64,000 nt of DNA, from assembly GCF_900091455.1 (NCBI RefSeq), contig NZ_LT607412.1:682001-746000 (forward strand), given 5' to 3'. This stretch comes from Micromonospora coriariae. Lineage in GTDB: Bacteria; Actinomycetota; Actinomycetes; Mycobacteriales; Micromonosporaceae. The notes under the pieces were generated by a model. The model ran no database searches, was not told the origin of the DNA, and worked only from the letters and a program-made list of their open reading frames with translations. This document shows, one piece after another, positions 1 to 7,807 of this stretch; positions within the stretch are counted from its first letter, which is position 1; each line of letters starts with the position of its first letter. The translations under genes were made by a program, and so were the position numbers.

Positions 1-121
1 AGGCGCCGATCCATGTCCCGGCGCCGATCACCGGCTCGCCGATCACCCAGGCGTGCGGGTTGTACGGATTCGCCGGGAGCCCGTGCGATGACGGACTCCC
101 GGCGGACGACAACTGGGTCAC
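1..121 (-). CDS. Sugar O-/N-acetyltransferase, hexapeptide-repeat family (N-terminal part only)
   Basis: Only the first 40 codons lie in the window; the gene runs off the left edge. The end of the visible part, around VIGEPVIGAGTWIGA, has the isoleucine-glycine hexapeptide periodicity of left-handed beta-helix acetyltransferases, which use acetyl-CoA to modify sugars or nucleotide sugars. The GTG start overlaps the TGA stop of the epimerase gene (GTGA), so the two are translationally coupled and follow the aminotransferase gene in the same direction. With those neighbours it probably acetylates the amino sugar they make. The family call is good but rests on a short stretch, and the exact substrate cannot be seen. 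Confidence 0.65.
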   Translation of the reverse strand, partial: MTQLSSAGSPSSHGLPANPYNPHAWVIGEPVIGAGTWIGA

Positions 122-1050
122 GCCACCTCGGTCTTGATCAGGTCGGTCATCCCGTCCTCGACGGCGATGGTCGGCTCCCAACCGAGCACCTCGCGGGCCC
201 GGGTGATGTCCGCGGCCCGGCGGCTGACCAGCACCTCACGAGGGCTGAACTGCGGCTCGACGTCGACGCCGACCGCCTTGATCAGGATCTCGGCGAGGGT
301 GGCCACCGACGTGTCGATGCCGGTGCCGATGTTGACCGCCACATTGCCCTGCTCGGCCTCCAGCGCGGCGACGACGGAGCGGGCGATGTCGTGGACGTGG
401 ATGAAGTCCATCGACTGCTCGCCCTTGCCGTCGATGACCGGGGGCTGACCGGTCTTCAACCGCTTCACGAAGTGGTTGATCACCGAGGTGTAGTAGGCGG
501 TCGGCTTCTGGCCCGGGCCGTAGACGTTGAAGAACCGCAGGGCGACCCAGTTCAGGCCCTTGCTGCGCTGGTAGAAGCCGAGCAGGTCCTCACCGGCCCG
601 CTTCGAGATGCAGTACGGCGTGAGCGGGTCGAGCCGGTCGTCCTCGTGCATCGGCAGCTTCTTCGGGTCACCGTAGACCGAGGCCGACGACGCGAAGACC
701 AACCGCTTGACGCCGTGGTCGGCGGCGGCGGCGAAGACGTTGTGGTTGCCGACCATGTTGATGTCGATCGACTCGTGCGGGTCGGCCTGGCTCTTGTTGA
801 TCGAGACCGCGGCGAGGTGGATCGCGTAGTCGCAGCCCTTCATGGCCGCGTGCACGGCACCGCCGTAGCGGACGTCCTGCTCGATCAGCTCGACGTCGCC
901 GGTCGCCACCAGCTCCGCGATACGGTCCCGGTCGCCGCGGGTCATGTTGTCGAAGATGCGGACCCGGTAGCCCTTCTCCAACAGCATCGGTACCACGTGC
1001 AGGCCGATGAAACCAGCGCCTCCGGTGATGAAGACGGTCTGCTTCGACAT
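118..1050 (-). CDS. NAD-dependent epimerase/dehydratase (extended SDR)
   Basis: This 310-residue protein is a nucleotide-sugar epimerase or dehydratase of the extended short-chain dehydrogenase family. The NAD-binding loop TGGAGFIG is at residues 9-16, SSASVYG near 121-127 carries the catalytic serine region, and the active-site pair is Tyr146/Lys150 (YCISK). The length is typical of UDP-glucose 4-epimerase-like enzymes. It sits 25 nt downstream of the DegT aminotransferase gene and overlaps the following acetyltransferase start, so the three form one minus-strand unit that should convert a nucleotide sugar into an (acetyl)amino sugar for the surface polymer. The substrate (UDP- or dTDP-linked) cannot be decided from sequence alone. 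Confidence 0.9.
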   Translation of the reverse strand: MSKQTVFITGGAGFIGLHVVPMLLEKGYRVRIFDNMTRGDRDRIAELVATGDVELIEQDVRYGGAVHAAMKGCDYAIHLAAVSINKSQADPHESIDINMVGNHNVFAAAADHGVKRLVFASSASVYGDPKKLPMHEDDRLDPLTPYCISKRAGEDLLGFYQRSKGLNWVALRFFNVYGPGQKPTAYYTSVINHFVKRLKTGQPPVIDGKGEQSMDFIHVHDIARSVVAALEAEQGNVAVNIGTGIDTSVATLAEILIKAVGVDVEPQFSPREVLVSRRAADITRAREVLGWEPTIAVEDGMTDLIKTEVA

Positions 1051-1075
1051 GGCGGAGCGTGTCCTTCCTGGGGGA

Positions 1076-2215
1076 TCAGCGGCTGGTGGCCGCGGAGTTG
1101 ACGACGTCGATGAGCGTGGCCGCGACGGTCTCGACCTGGTCGTCGGTGAGGTTGGCGTGCATCGGGATGGCCAGGTGCCGGACGAACAGGTCCGCCGAGA
1201 CCGGGCAGGGCGTGGTCTGGCCGTAGAGCGGCTGGGCGTGCGAGGCGTACGTGCCGAAGGTGCACTGCACTCCGCGCTGGCGCAGCTCCAGCGCGACCGC
1301 GCCCCGGTCGACCGAGGGGGCCAGGGTGACGACGTACGACTGCCAGGGGTGCTCGCGGTCCGGCGCCTCGTAGGGCGTCGTGATCAGCTCGTGGTCCTTG
1401 AGCAGCTCGCCGTAGCGGGCGGCGGTGCGACGCTTGGCGGCCAGCAGGTCCGGCAGCCGGTCGAGCTGGGCGAGCATGATCGCCGCGGAGATGTCGGAGA
1501 GCCGGTAGTTGTAGCCCAGCTCGGTGAAGGTCGGGATCGGCAGGTGCGACAGCTCGGCGCGGGTGAGCGCACCCTCCACGCCGTACGTGTGCAGCTTGCG
1601 GGCGTGCGCCGCGAGGTCCTCGCGGTCGGTGACGTACGCCCCGCCCTCGCCGGCGGTGATGCCCTTGCGGCCGTGGAAGCTGAAGGTGGCGATGTCGGCC
1701 AGGCTGCCGGCCGGGCGGCCCTTGTAGGTGGCGCCCGCCGAGCAGGCGGCGTCCTCGACCAGGAACAGCCCGTGCTTGTCGGCGATGGCGCGCAGCTCGT
1801 CGTAGTCCGCCGGCTGCCCGAACGCGTCGACGGCGATGATGCCGACGGTACGTGGCGTGATCGCGGCCTCGACGGCCGCCGGGTCGACGGTCCAGGTGTC
1901 CGGGCGCACGTCGGCGAAGACCGGCGTGGCGCCGGTCCACATCACGGAGTGGCCGGTGGCCGGGAAGGTGTAGTCGCCGACGATCACCTCGTCGCCGGGC
2001 TTGACCCCGAGGGTGAGCAGCGCGAGGTGCAGGGCGGAACCACAGTTGCTGGTGGCGAGGGCGTGCCGGGTGCCGGCGACGACGGCGAAGCGCTCCTCGA
2101 AACGACGGCAGGTGGGCCCGGAACCAGCGAGCCAGCCGGAGGCGAAGACCTCGGCGATGGCGGCGAGTTCGGCCTCGCCGACCGTGGGCTGACCGAGCGC
2201 GATGACCTCAGACAT
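1076..2215 (-). CDS. DegT/DnrJ/EryC1/StrS family sugar aminotransferase
   Basis: This is a 379-residue PLP-dependent aminotransferase that would transfer an amino group from glutamate or glutamine to a keto sugar nucleotide. The Schiff-base lysine is Lys184 in SFHGRKGITAGEGG, VEDAAC (153-158) is the conserved phosphate/PLP region, and NYRLSDISAA matches the family. The ATG at 2215 is chosen because a GGGAG ribosome binding site lies just upstream; the reading frame continues further without family similarity. A TAGACT -10 box lies at 2245-2250. It is the first gene of the aminotransferase-epimerase-acetyltransferase unit and is divergent from lhgO. Confidence 0.92.
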   Translation of the reverse strand: MSEVIALGQPTVGEAELAAIAEVFASGWLAGSGPTCRRFEERFAVVAGTRHALATSNCGSALHLALLTLGVKPGDEVIVGDYTFPATGHSVMWTGATPVFADVRPDTWTVDPAAVEAAITPRTVGIIAVDAFGQPADYDELRAIADKHGLFLVEDAACSAGATYKGRPAGSLADIATFSFHGRKGITAGEGGAYVTDREDLAAHARKLHTYGVEGALTRAELSHLPIPTFTELGYNYRLSDISAAIMLAQLDRLPDLLAAKRRTAARYGELLKDHELITTPYEAPDREHPWQSYVVTLAPSVDRGAVALELRQRGVQCTFGTYASHAQPLYGQTTPCPVSADLFVRHLAIPMHANLTDDQVETVAATLIDVVNSAATSR

Positions 2216-2244
2216 GTGACTCCCAGAGAGGATGGACCCGGAGC

Positions 2245-2250
2245 AGTCTA
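2245..2250 (-). promoter_or_regulatory. -10 box of the aminotransferase operon
   Basis: The minus strand reads TAGACT, the commonest actinobacterial -10 form, about 30 nt upstream of the aminotransferase start codon. No clear -35 is visible. Confidence 0.45.
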
Positions 2251-2334
2251 GGCCAAGCCCATGGGGGGTGGGCCAGTCGGGCGCGCGGGTGGGCTTGGTT
2301 ACCATCGGTCGCGGCGTCGGGCGGGAGAGATGAC

Positions 2335-3531
2335 ATGACCAGGTTCGTGGTGGTGGGTGGCGGCATCGTCGGGCTGGCGGTGGCACACCGGCTGATGATC
2401 GACCGGCCCGGCGACTCGGTCACGGTGCTGGAGAAGGAGGCCGGCTGGGCGGCCCACCAGACCGGTCACAACTCGGGCGTCATCCATGCCGGCGTCTACT
2501 ACAAGCCCGGCAGCCTGAAGGCCACCCTCTGCAAGGCCGGCAGCGCCTCGATTGTCGAGTTCTGCCGCGAGCACGGGCTGGCGCACGAGATCTGCGGCAA
2601 GCTGATCGTCGCCACCGACGGCGCGGAGCTGCCCCGGTTGCACGACCTGCACCAGCGCGCCCTTGCCAACGGCCTGCCGGCGCGGCTGATCGATGGTGCG
2701 GAGGCGGCCGAGTACGAGCCGCACGTGGCGGCCGTGGGCGCACTGCACGTCGCCTCGACCGGCATCGTCGACTTCGGCGCGGTCTGCCGCAAGCTGGCCG
2801 AACTGCTCGCCGAGGGCGGGGCGGACCTGCGCACCGGCACCGAGGTCACCGGGGTGGCCACCCGTCCGGAGGGTGTGGTCGTCACCACCAACCGCGGCGA
2901 GGTGACCGCGGACGTCCTGATCAACTGCGCCGGCCTGCACGCCGACCGGATCTCCCGGCTGGCGGGCGTGCCGACGCCGGTGCGGATCGTGCCGTTCCGC
3001 GGCGAGTACTACGAGCTGGTCCCGCAGCGGCAGGGGTTGGTGCGGGGACTGATCTACCCGGTGCCGGACCCGCAGTTCCCCTTCCTCGGGGTGCACCTGA
3101 CCAAGATGATCGACGGCAGCGTGCACGCCGGCCCGAACGCGGTGCTGGCCACCGCCCGCGAGGGCTACTCCTGGGGCCGGATCAACGCCCGTGACATCTG
3201 GGACGAGCTCTCCTACCGCGGTCTCTGGGCGCTGGGTCGGCGGCACTACCGCTACGGCCTGACCGAGGTGACCCGGTCGCTGTCGAAGAAGCGCTTCGCG
3301 GACAGCCTGGCCCGCCTGGTGCCGGAGCTGACCCCGGCGGACATCGTCCGGGCCGGCGCCGGCGTGCGGGCGCAGGCGATCCTTCCCGACGGCGGCCTGG
3401 TGGACGACTTCCTGATCGTCGAGGCCGACCGGCAGGTGCACGTGCTCAACGCACCCTCCCCCGCCGCGACCAGCTCGCTGGAGATCGCCCGGCACATCGT
3501 CTCCCGACTTCCGGTCGACGCGCCGCGCTGA
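2335..3531 (+). CDS. lhgO: L-2-hydroxyglutarate oxidase, FAD-dependent
   Basis: The 398-residue protein is an FAD-dependent oxidase of the DAO family that oxidises L-2-hydroxyglutarate to 2-oxoglutarate, a metabolite-repair role. The dinucleotide fold GGGIVG is at residues 8-13, and the LhgO-typical block TGHNSGVIHAGVYY follows at about residues 44-57; FRGEYYEL and PDPQFPFLGVHLT are further family blocks. The ATG has a GGGAGAG ribosome binding site, and a TACCAT -10 box lies at 2300-2305. It stands alone between divergent sugar genes and a convergent TetR gene, so its link to the glycopolymer cluster is probably only positional. Confidence 0.9.
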   Translation: MTRFVVVGGGIVGLAVAHRLMIDRPGDSVTVLEKEAGWAAHQTGHNSGVIHAGVYYKPGSLKATLCKAGSASIVEFCREHGLAHEICGKLIVATDGAELPRLHDLHQRALANGLPARLIDGAEAAEYEPHVAAVGALHVASTGIVDFGAVCRKLAELLAEGGADLRTGTEVTGVATRPEGVVVTTNRGEVTADVLINCAGLHADRISRLAGVPTPVRIVPFRGEYYELVPQRQGLVRGLIYPVPDPQFPFLGVHLTKMIDGSVHAGPNAVLATAREGYSWGRINARDIWDELSYRGLWALGRRHYRYGLTEVTRSLSKKRFADSLARLVPELTPADIVRAGAGVRAQAILPDGGLVDDFLIVEADRQVHVLNAPSPAATSSLEIARHIVSRLPVDAPR

Positions 3532-3563
3532 GAGCGCCGGGCCGCGCTGAGAGCGCCGCGCGT

Positions 3564-4211
3564 TCAGGCGCGCGTCGACGGGGCCACGACGTTCCGGTGC
3601 CGGGGTACGGCCGGTTCGGCGCCGAGCCCGGCGGCCACCGACTCGACCAGGGCGCCGAGGTAGCTGTCGGTGACCGGAGCGCGGGCGATGGCGAGCCGCC
3701 AGTAGAGCGGGCCGATGATGAGATCGACGGCGGCGTCCGGGTCGGTGTCGGCGGGCAGCTCGCCGCGCTGCACGGCGCGGGTGACCAGACGGCCGCCAAC
3801 CTCCTGCTGGCGGGCGTGCAGCACCTGACGCAGGGTCTGGTCGATGGTCGGGTTTCGGGCGGCCTCAGCGAGCAGGTCGGGGATGATCTGCGAGGCCAGC
3901 GGATGCCGCAGCGCGTGCGCCACCGCCTGGAAGAGCAGCGCGAGGTCGCCGCGCAGGGTGCCGGTGTCCAGCACGGGCAGCTTGCCGTGCGCGGCCGAGG
4001 CCACCATTTCCAGCACCAGGTCGAGCTTGGAGTTCCACCGCCGGTAGACCGCTGTCTTGCTGACGCCTGCCCGCCGGGCCACCGCCTCGATGGAGAGCCG
4101 GCCGTAGCCGACCGCGGCGAGCTCCTGCATCAGCGCGCGCCGGATGGCCGTGGTGATCTCACCACGAAGCACCGCCGCGCCGGCCGGGGCCCGCCTCTTC
4201 TCGGTCGTCAC
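3564..4211 (-). CDS. TetR/AcrR family transcriptional regulator
   Basis: The protein of 215 residues carries an N-terminal TetR helix-turn-helix (RLSIEAVARRAGVSKTAVYR, about residues 37-56) and a C-terminal ligand domain of the TetR_C type. The GTG at 4211 is preferred over an upstream frame start at 4253 because GAAGAG lies at a usable distance and the -10 box TACTCT lies at 4242-4247. The palindrome at 4249-4269 would make it autoregulated. It is divergent from the polysaccharide ABC exporter, whose promoter region could also be a target. The ligand is unknown. Confidence 0.88.
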   Translation of the reverse strand: MTTEKRRAPAGAAVLRGEITTAIRRALMQELAAVGYGRLSIEAVARRAGVSKTAVYRRWNSKLDLVLEMVASAAHGKLPVLDTGTLRGDLALLFQAVAHALRHPLASQIIPDLLAEAARNPTIDQTLRQVLHARQQEVGGRLVTRAVQRGELPADTDPDAAVDLIIGPLYWRLAIARAPVTDSYLGALVESVAAGLGAEPAVPRHRNVVAPSTRA

Positions 4212-4248
4212 CAGGGACTCTTCTCGCAGGTCACGACGACCAGAGTAG

Positions 4249-4269
4249 CGCAACGACGGTACGGTTGCG
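4249..4269. promoter_or_regulatory. Candidate TetR operator
   Basis: CGCAAC and GTTGCG form a perfect inverted repeat separated by nine bases, immediately upstream of the TACTCT -10 box of the TetR gene. The position suits autorepression. This is an inference from symmetry and position only. Confidence 0.4.
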
Positions 4270-4333
4270 TCCCGACGTGTTTCGGACTACTGTCCACGCA
4301 GCGACGAGGCGGCGCTCCGCGCACAGCTCCCAC

Positions 4334-4339
4334 TAGGAT
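4334..4339 (+). promoter_or_regulatory. -10 box of the ABC exporter operon
   Basis: TAGGAT lies 50 nt upstream of the permease ATG and fits the TANNNT consensus. The -35 region is not recognisable. Confidence 0.35.
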
Positions 4340-4389
4340 TCCATCGTCGCGAGCAACCCGTCGGCACGAAAGATCGGAGCGCCCTTTTC

Positions 4390-5286
4390 ATGGCCACCAC
4401 CGCGCTGGTCGACCCTGACACGGGCCTGACCCAGGCGCAGCTGGCCGCTCGGCACGGGCTCCGGGTCGCTGGTGAGCGACCCACCCTCGTCGAGTACAGC
4501 CGCCGACTGTGGGCCTACCGGCACTTCATCGCCGCGTACGCCAACGCCAAGCTGGTCGCCTCGTACAGCAACGCCAGACTGGGCCAGCTCTGGCAGGTGC
4601 TCACCCCGCTGACCAACGCCGCCGTCTACTACCTGATCTTCGGGGTGGTGCTGGCGCAGAACGACAGCATCCCGAACTTCATCGGTTACCTGACCACCGG
4701 CCTGTTCATCTTCAACTTCACCCAGAGCGCGGTGCTGGCCGGCACCCAGTCGATCAGCGGCAACCTGGGGCTGATCCGGGCCCTGCACTTCCCCCGCGCC
4801 AGTCTGCCGCTGTCCACCACGGTGACCCAGTTCCAGCAGCTGCTCGCCTCGATGGTGGTGCTGATCGGCATCGTGCTGGTCACCGGCGAGCCGCTCACCC
4901 TGAAGTGGCTGATGCTGGTGCCGGCCCTGCTGCTGCAGGCGGTGTTCAACGCCGGCGTGGTGCTGCTGGTGGCCCGGATGGGCGCCAAGGCGAGCGACCT
5001 GAAGCAGGTCATGCCGTTCATCATGCGCACCTGGATGTACGGCTCCGGCGTCCTCTACAGCGTCAGCCTCTTCGAGCGCCTGCCCGGCTGGGCGACCACA
5101 CTTGTCCAGTTCAATCCGCTGCTGGTCTACATCGAGCTGGCCCGCTACGCGCTGCTCGATCAGCCGCCACTGCTCAACGAGTCGCTGACCCAGCTCTGGC
5201 TGGTCGCCGCTGGTTGGGCGCTGGTGGGCGGGATCGGTGGCTACATCTACTTCTGGCGCGGCGAACAGGAGTACGGCCGTGGTTGA
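4390..5286 (+). CDS. Polysaccharide/teichoic acid ABC exporter, permease subunit (Wzm/TagG-like)
   Basis: This 298-residue integral membrane protein belongs to the ABC-2 permease family that exports lipid-linked polysaccharides or teichoic acids. It has a cytoplasmic N-terminus with the family motif region YSNARLGQLWQVLTPL (about residues 58-73), then about six hydrophobic segments, and ends in a short basic tail. It overlaps the ATPase gene by 8 bp (GTG inside its last codons), so the two subunits are made together. The neighbouring CDP-ribitol synthase and glycerophosphotransferase genes point to a polyol-phosphate polymer as cargo. Confidence 0.9.
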   Translation: MATTALVDPDTGLTQAQLAARHGLRVAGERPTLVEYSRRLWAYRHFIAAYANAKLVASYSNARLGQLWQVLTPLTNAAVYYLIFGVVLAQNDSIPNFIGYLTTGLFIFNFTQSAVLAGTQSISGNLGLIRALHFPRASLPLSTTVTQFQQLLASMVVLIGIVLVTGEPLTLKWLMLVPALLLQAVFNAGVVLLVARMGAKASDLKQVMPFIMRTWMYGSGVLYSVSLFERLPGWATTLVQFNPLLVYIELARYALLDQPPLLNESLTQLWLVAAGWALVGGIGGYIYFWRGEQEYGRG

Positions 5287-6100
5287 TCAAATGCATGCCA
5301 CCGACGAGGCGACAGTGGCCCTGCCCGTGCTGGCGCCGGAACGGATCCCCACAGTGGTGGTGGACGACGCGCACATCATCTACCGGGTGCACAAGGGTGC
5401 CGCCGGTGGCACCACGCCGGTGGCCGCGCTGCGCCGGCTGGTCAAGCGCACGTCCGCCCCGAACGTGCGGGAGGTGCACGCGGTCAAGGGGATCTCCTTC
5501 ACCGCGTACCGGGGCGAGGCGATCGGGCTGATCGGCAGCAACGGCTCCGGCAAGTCGACCCTGCTGCGGGCCATCGCCGGCCTGCTCCCGGTCAACCGGG
5601 GCGCGATCCACACCCAGGGGCAGCCCTCGCTGCTGGGCGTGAACGCGGCCCTGCTCAACGACCTCTCGGGTGAGCGCAACGTCACCCTCGGTTGCCTGGC
5701 GATGGGGATGCACCCCGACGACGTGGCCCAGCAGGCCGCGGGGATCATCGACTTCTCCGGGATCAACGAGCGGGGCGACTTCGCCAGCCTGCCGATGCGC
5801 ACGTACTCGTCCGGCATGGCGGCCCGGCTGCGGTTCTCCATCGCCGCCGCCAAGAAGCACGACGTGCTGCTCATCGACGAGGCGCTCGCCACCGGCGACA
5901 AGGGCTTCCGCAAGCGCAGCGAGCAGCGGGTGCGGGAGCTGCGTGAGGGCGCCGGCACGGTGTTCCTGGTCAGCCACCAGCTCTCCTCGGTACGGGACAC
6001 CTGTGAACGGACCATCTGGCTGGAATCCGGCGTCCTGCGGATGGACGGGCCCACCAACGACGTGATCCGGGCATACGAGGCGTACGCCAACAGCAAGTAG
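5279..6100 (+). CDS. Polysaccharide/teichoic acid ABC exporter, ATPase subunit (Wzt/TagH-like)
   Basis: The 273-residue ATPase has Walker A GSNGSGKS at 86-93, the degenerate signature YSSGM at about 176-180 that is typical of Wzt/TagH exporters, Walker B VLLIDE at 196-201 and the switch histidine in VSHQL. The GTG at 5279 is chosen because AGGAG precedes it and it overlaps the permease end; an ATG four codons later is possible. It lacks the C-terminal carbohydrate-binding domain of O-antigen Wzt proteins, so cargo recognition would reside elsewhere. Confidence 0.92.
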   Translation: MVDQMHATDEATVALPVLAPERIPTVVVDDAHIIYRVHKGAAGGTTPVAALRRLVKRTSAPNVREVHAVKGISFTAYRGEAIGLIGSNGSGKSTLLRAIAGLLPVNRGAIHTQGQPSLLGVNAALLNDLSGERNVTLGCLAMGMHPDDVAQQAAGIIDFSGINERGDFASLPMRTYSSGMAARLRFSIAAAKKHDVLLIDEALATGDKGFRKRSEQRVRELREGAGTVFLVSHQLSSVRDTCERTIWLESGVLRMDGPTNDVIRAYEAYANSK

Positions 6101-6137
6101 AGTGCCGGCGAACCTCCGGCATCGACATGGCGCCATG

Positions 6138-6170
6138 AACCCGCGTCGCCCGCGTGGGGGCGACGCGGTT
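6138..6170 (+). terminator. Hairpin after the ABC exporter
   Basis: CCGCGTCGCCC (6141-6151) and GGGCGACGCGG (6158-6168) form an 11-bp perfect stem with a six-base loop, 40 nt after the ATPase stop. No T-run follows, as is common in actinobacteria, so it may be a terminator or an RNA-stabilising stem. Confidence 0.5.
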
Positions 6171-6178
6171 CGCGCGTT

Positions 6179-6212
6179 AAGGTTCATTCCGTCGCCGCTC
6201 GGGCGGAACCTT
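6179..6212. promoter_or_regulatory. Inverted repeat upstream of the CDP-ribitol synthase-like gene
   Basis: AAGGTTC (6179-6185) and GAACCTT (6206-6212) are perfect inverted copies 20 nt apart, flanked by two CGTTAA hexamers. This sits within 70 nt of the start codon and could be a regulator site or a leader hairpin; no known motif is matched. Confidence 0.3.
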
Positions 6213-6247
6213 CCGTTAAACACATCGCTGAGAGTGAGGATCCGGCA

Positions 6248-7765
6248 ATGACGCAGGACCAGACCACTGGCCCGGACGCCACACCGGAGACCCCGGCACC
6301 ATGGCGGCCCTCACGGACGGTGGCCGTGGTGCTGGCCGGCGGCACCGGGACCCGGCTGGGCCTCGGCATCCCGAAGCAGCTGCTGAAGATCGCCGGTAAG
6401 CCGATCATCGAGCACACGCTGGCGGTCTTCGAGGCCGCTCCCGAGATCGACGAGATCATCGTGCTGATGGCCACCGGGCACGTCGAGGACGCCCGGCAGA
6501 TCGTCGAGAAGGCCGGCCTGCGCAAGGTCACCAAGGTGATCGAGGGCGGCGAGACCCGTAACGCGACCACCCGGATAGCGCTGGACGCGGTCGGCCCGGC
6601 GGACTGCAACATCCTCTTCCACGACGCGGTGCGCCCGCTGCTCAGCGGCCGGATCGTGCGCGAGTGCGTCAACGCGCTCTGGACCTACGACGCCGTGGAC
6701 GTGGCCATCCCGTCCGCCGACACGATCATCCAGGTGGACGAGAACGACTGCATCACCGACATCCCGGTGCGCTCCCGGCTGCGCCGCGGGCAGACCCCGC
6801 AGGCGTTCCGCTCCCCCACCATCCGCGAGGCGTACCGGATCGCCGAGGGTGACCCGGACTTCGCCGCCACCGACGACTGCGGTGTGGTGCTGCGCTACCT
6901 GCCGGGCACCCCGATCAAGGTGATCGACGGCTCGGACGAGAACATCAAGGTCACCCACCCGGTCGACGTGCACCTGGCGGACAAGCTCTTCCAGCTCGCC
7001 GCCGCCCAGGCACCCCGGCTGACCGACCATCGCAGCTACACCGAGGAGCTGACCGGCCGCACCATCGTGGTGTTCGGTGGCAGCTACGGCATCGGCCACG
7101 AGCTGACCGAGCTGGCCCGGCGCCTCGGCGCCCAGGTCTTCCCGTTCAGCCGCTCCACCACCGGCACGCACGTGGAGCGGGCCGAGGACGTCGAGGCCGC
7201 GCTGAAGACCGCCTTCGAGGCCACCGGCCGGATCGACCACGTGGTGGTCACCGCCGGGATCCTGGAGAGGGGCGCCCTCGCCGAGATGGACGAGGAGACG
7301 ATGGACCGGGTGCTCCAGGTCAACTTCGTCGGCCCGGTGACCATCGCCCGGCAGTCCCTGCCGTACCTCCAGCAGACCAAGGGCCAGCTGCTGCTCTACA
7401 CCTCCAGCTCGTACACCCGGGGGCGGGCCCGCTACGCGCTCTACTCCGCCACCAAGGCCGCCCTGGTCAACCTCACCCAGGCGCTGGCCGACGAGTGGGC
7501 CGACGTCGGCGTACGGGTCAACTGCATCAACCCGGAGCGGACCGCCACCCCGATGCGGACTCGGGCCTTCGGCGAGGAGCCGGAGCACACCCTGCTCGCC
7601 GCGGAGGCCGTCGCCCAGTCCTCGCTCGACGTGCTGATCTCCGACCTGACCGGCCAGGTGATCGACGTACGCAGGGCGCCCGGCGACGGGCCCTCCGCGA
7701 GCGTGCCGGCCCAGTCGGGGCCGGGGCGGGTCGGTTCACCGGCCGGTGCGGCCTCCGTGAGCTGA
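6248..7765 (+). CDS. Bifunctional cytidylyltransferase / short-chain reductase (CDP-ribitol synthase type)
   Basis: Two enzymes are fused in 505 residues. Residues about 22-255 form an IspD/TarI-type cytidylyltransferase with the nucleotide-binding signature LAGGTGTRLGLGIPKQ (29-44). Residues about 270-480 form an SDR reductase with GGSYGIG (277-283) and the catalytic YSATK (from about 399). The same arrangement occurs in Haemophilus Bcs1, which reduces ribulose 5-phosphate and activates it as CDP-ribitol. Next to a glycerophosphotransferase and a TagGH-like exporter, it most likely supplies CDP-ribitol or a related CDP-polyol for a teichoic-type polymer. A GAGGAT ribosome binding site precedes the ATG. 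Substrate is inferred, not proven. Confidence 0.85.
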   Translation: MTQDQTTGPDATPETPAPWRPSRTVAVVLAGGTGTRLGLGIPKQLLKIAGKPIIEHTLAVFEAAPEIDEIIVLMATGHVEDARQIVEKAGLRKVTKVIEGGETRNATTRIALDAVGPADCNILFHDAVRPLLSGRIVRECVNALWTYDAVDVAIPSADTIIQVDENDCITDIPVRSRLRRGQTPQAFRSPTIREAYRIAEGDPDFAATDDCGVVLRYLPGTPIKVIDGSDENIKVTHPVDVHLADKLFQLAAAQAPRLTDHRSYTEELTGRTIVVFGGSYGIGHELTELARRLGAQVFPFSRSTTGTHVERAEDVEAALKTAFEATGRIDHVVVTAGILERGALAEMDEETMDRVLQVNFVGPVTIARQSLPYLQQTKGQLLLYTSSSYTRGRARYALYSATKAALVNLTQALADEWADVGVRVNCINPERTATPMRTRAFGEEPEHTLLAAEAVAQSSLDVLISDLTGQVIDVRRAPGDGPSASVPAQSGPGRVGSPAGAASVS

Positions 7766-7807
7766 CCCTGACGGCGACGGACCCGGGACGGCAGCGAACG
7801 GAGCGAC

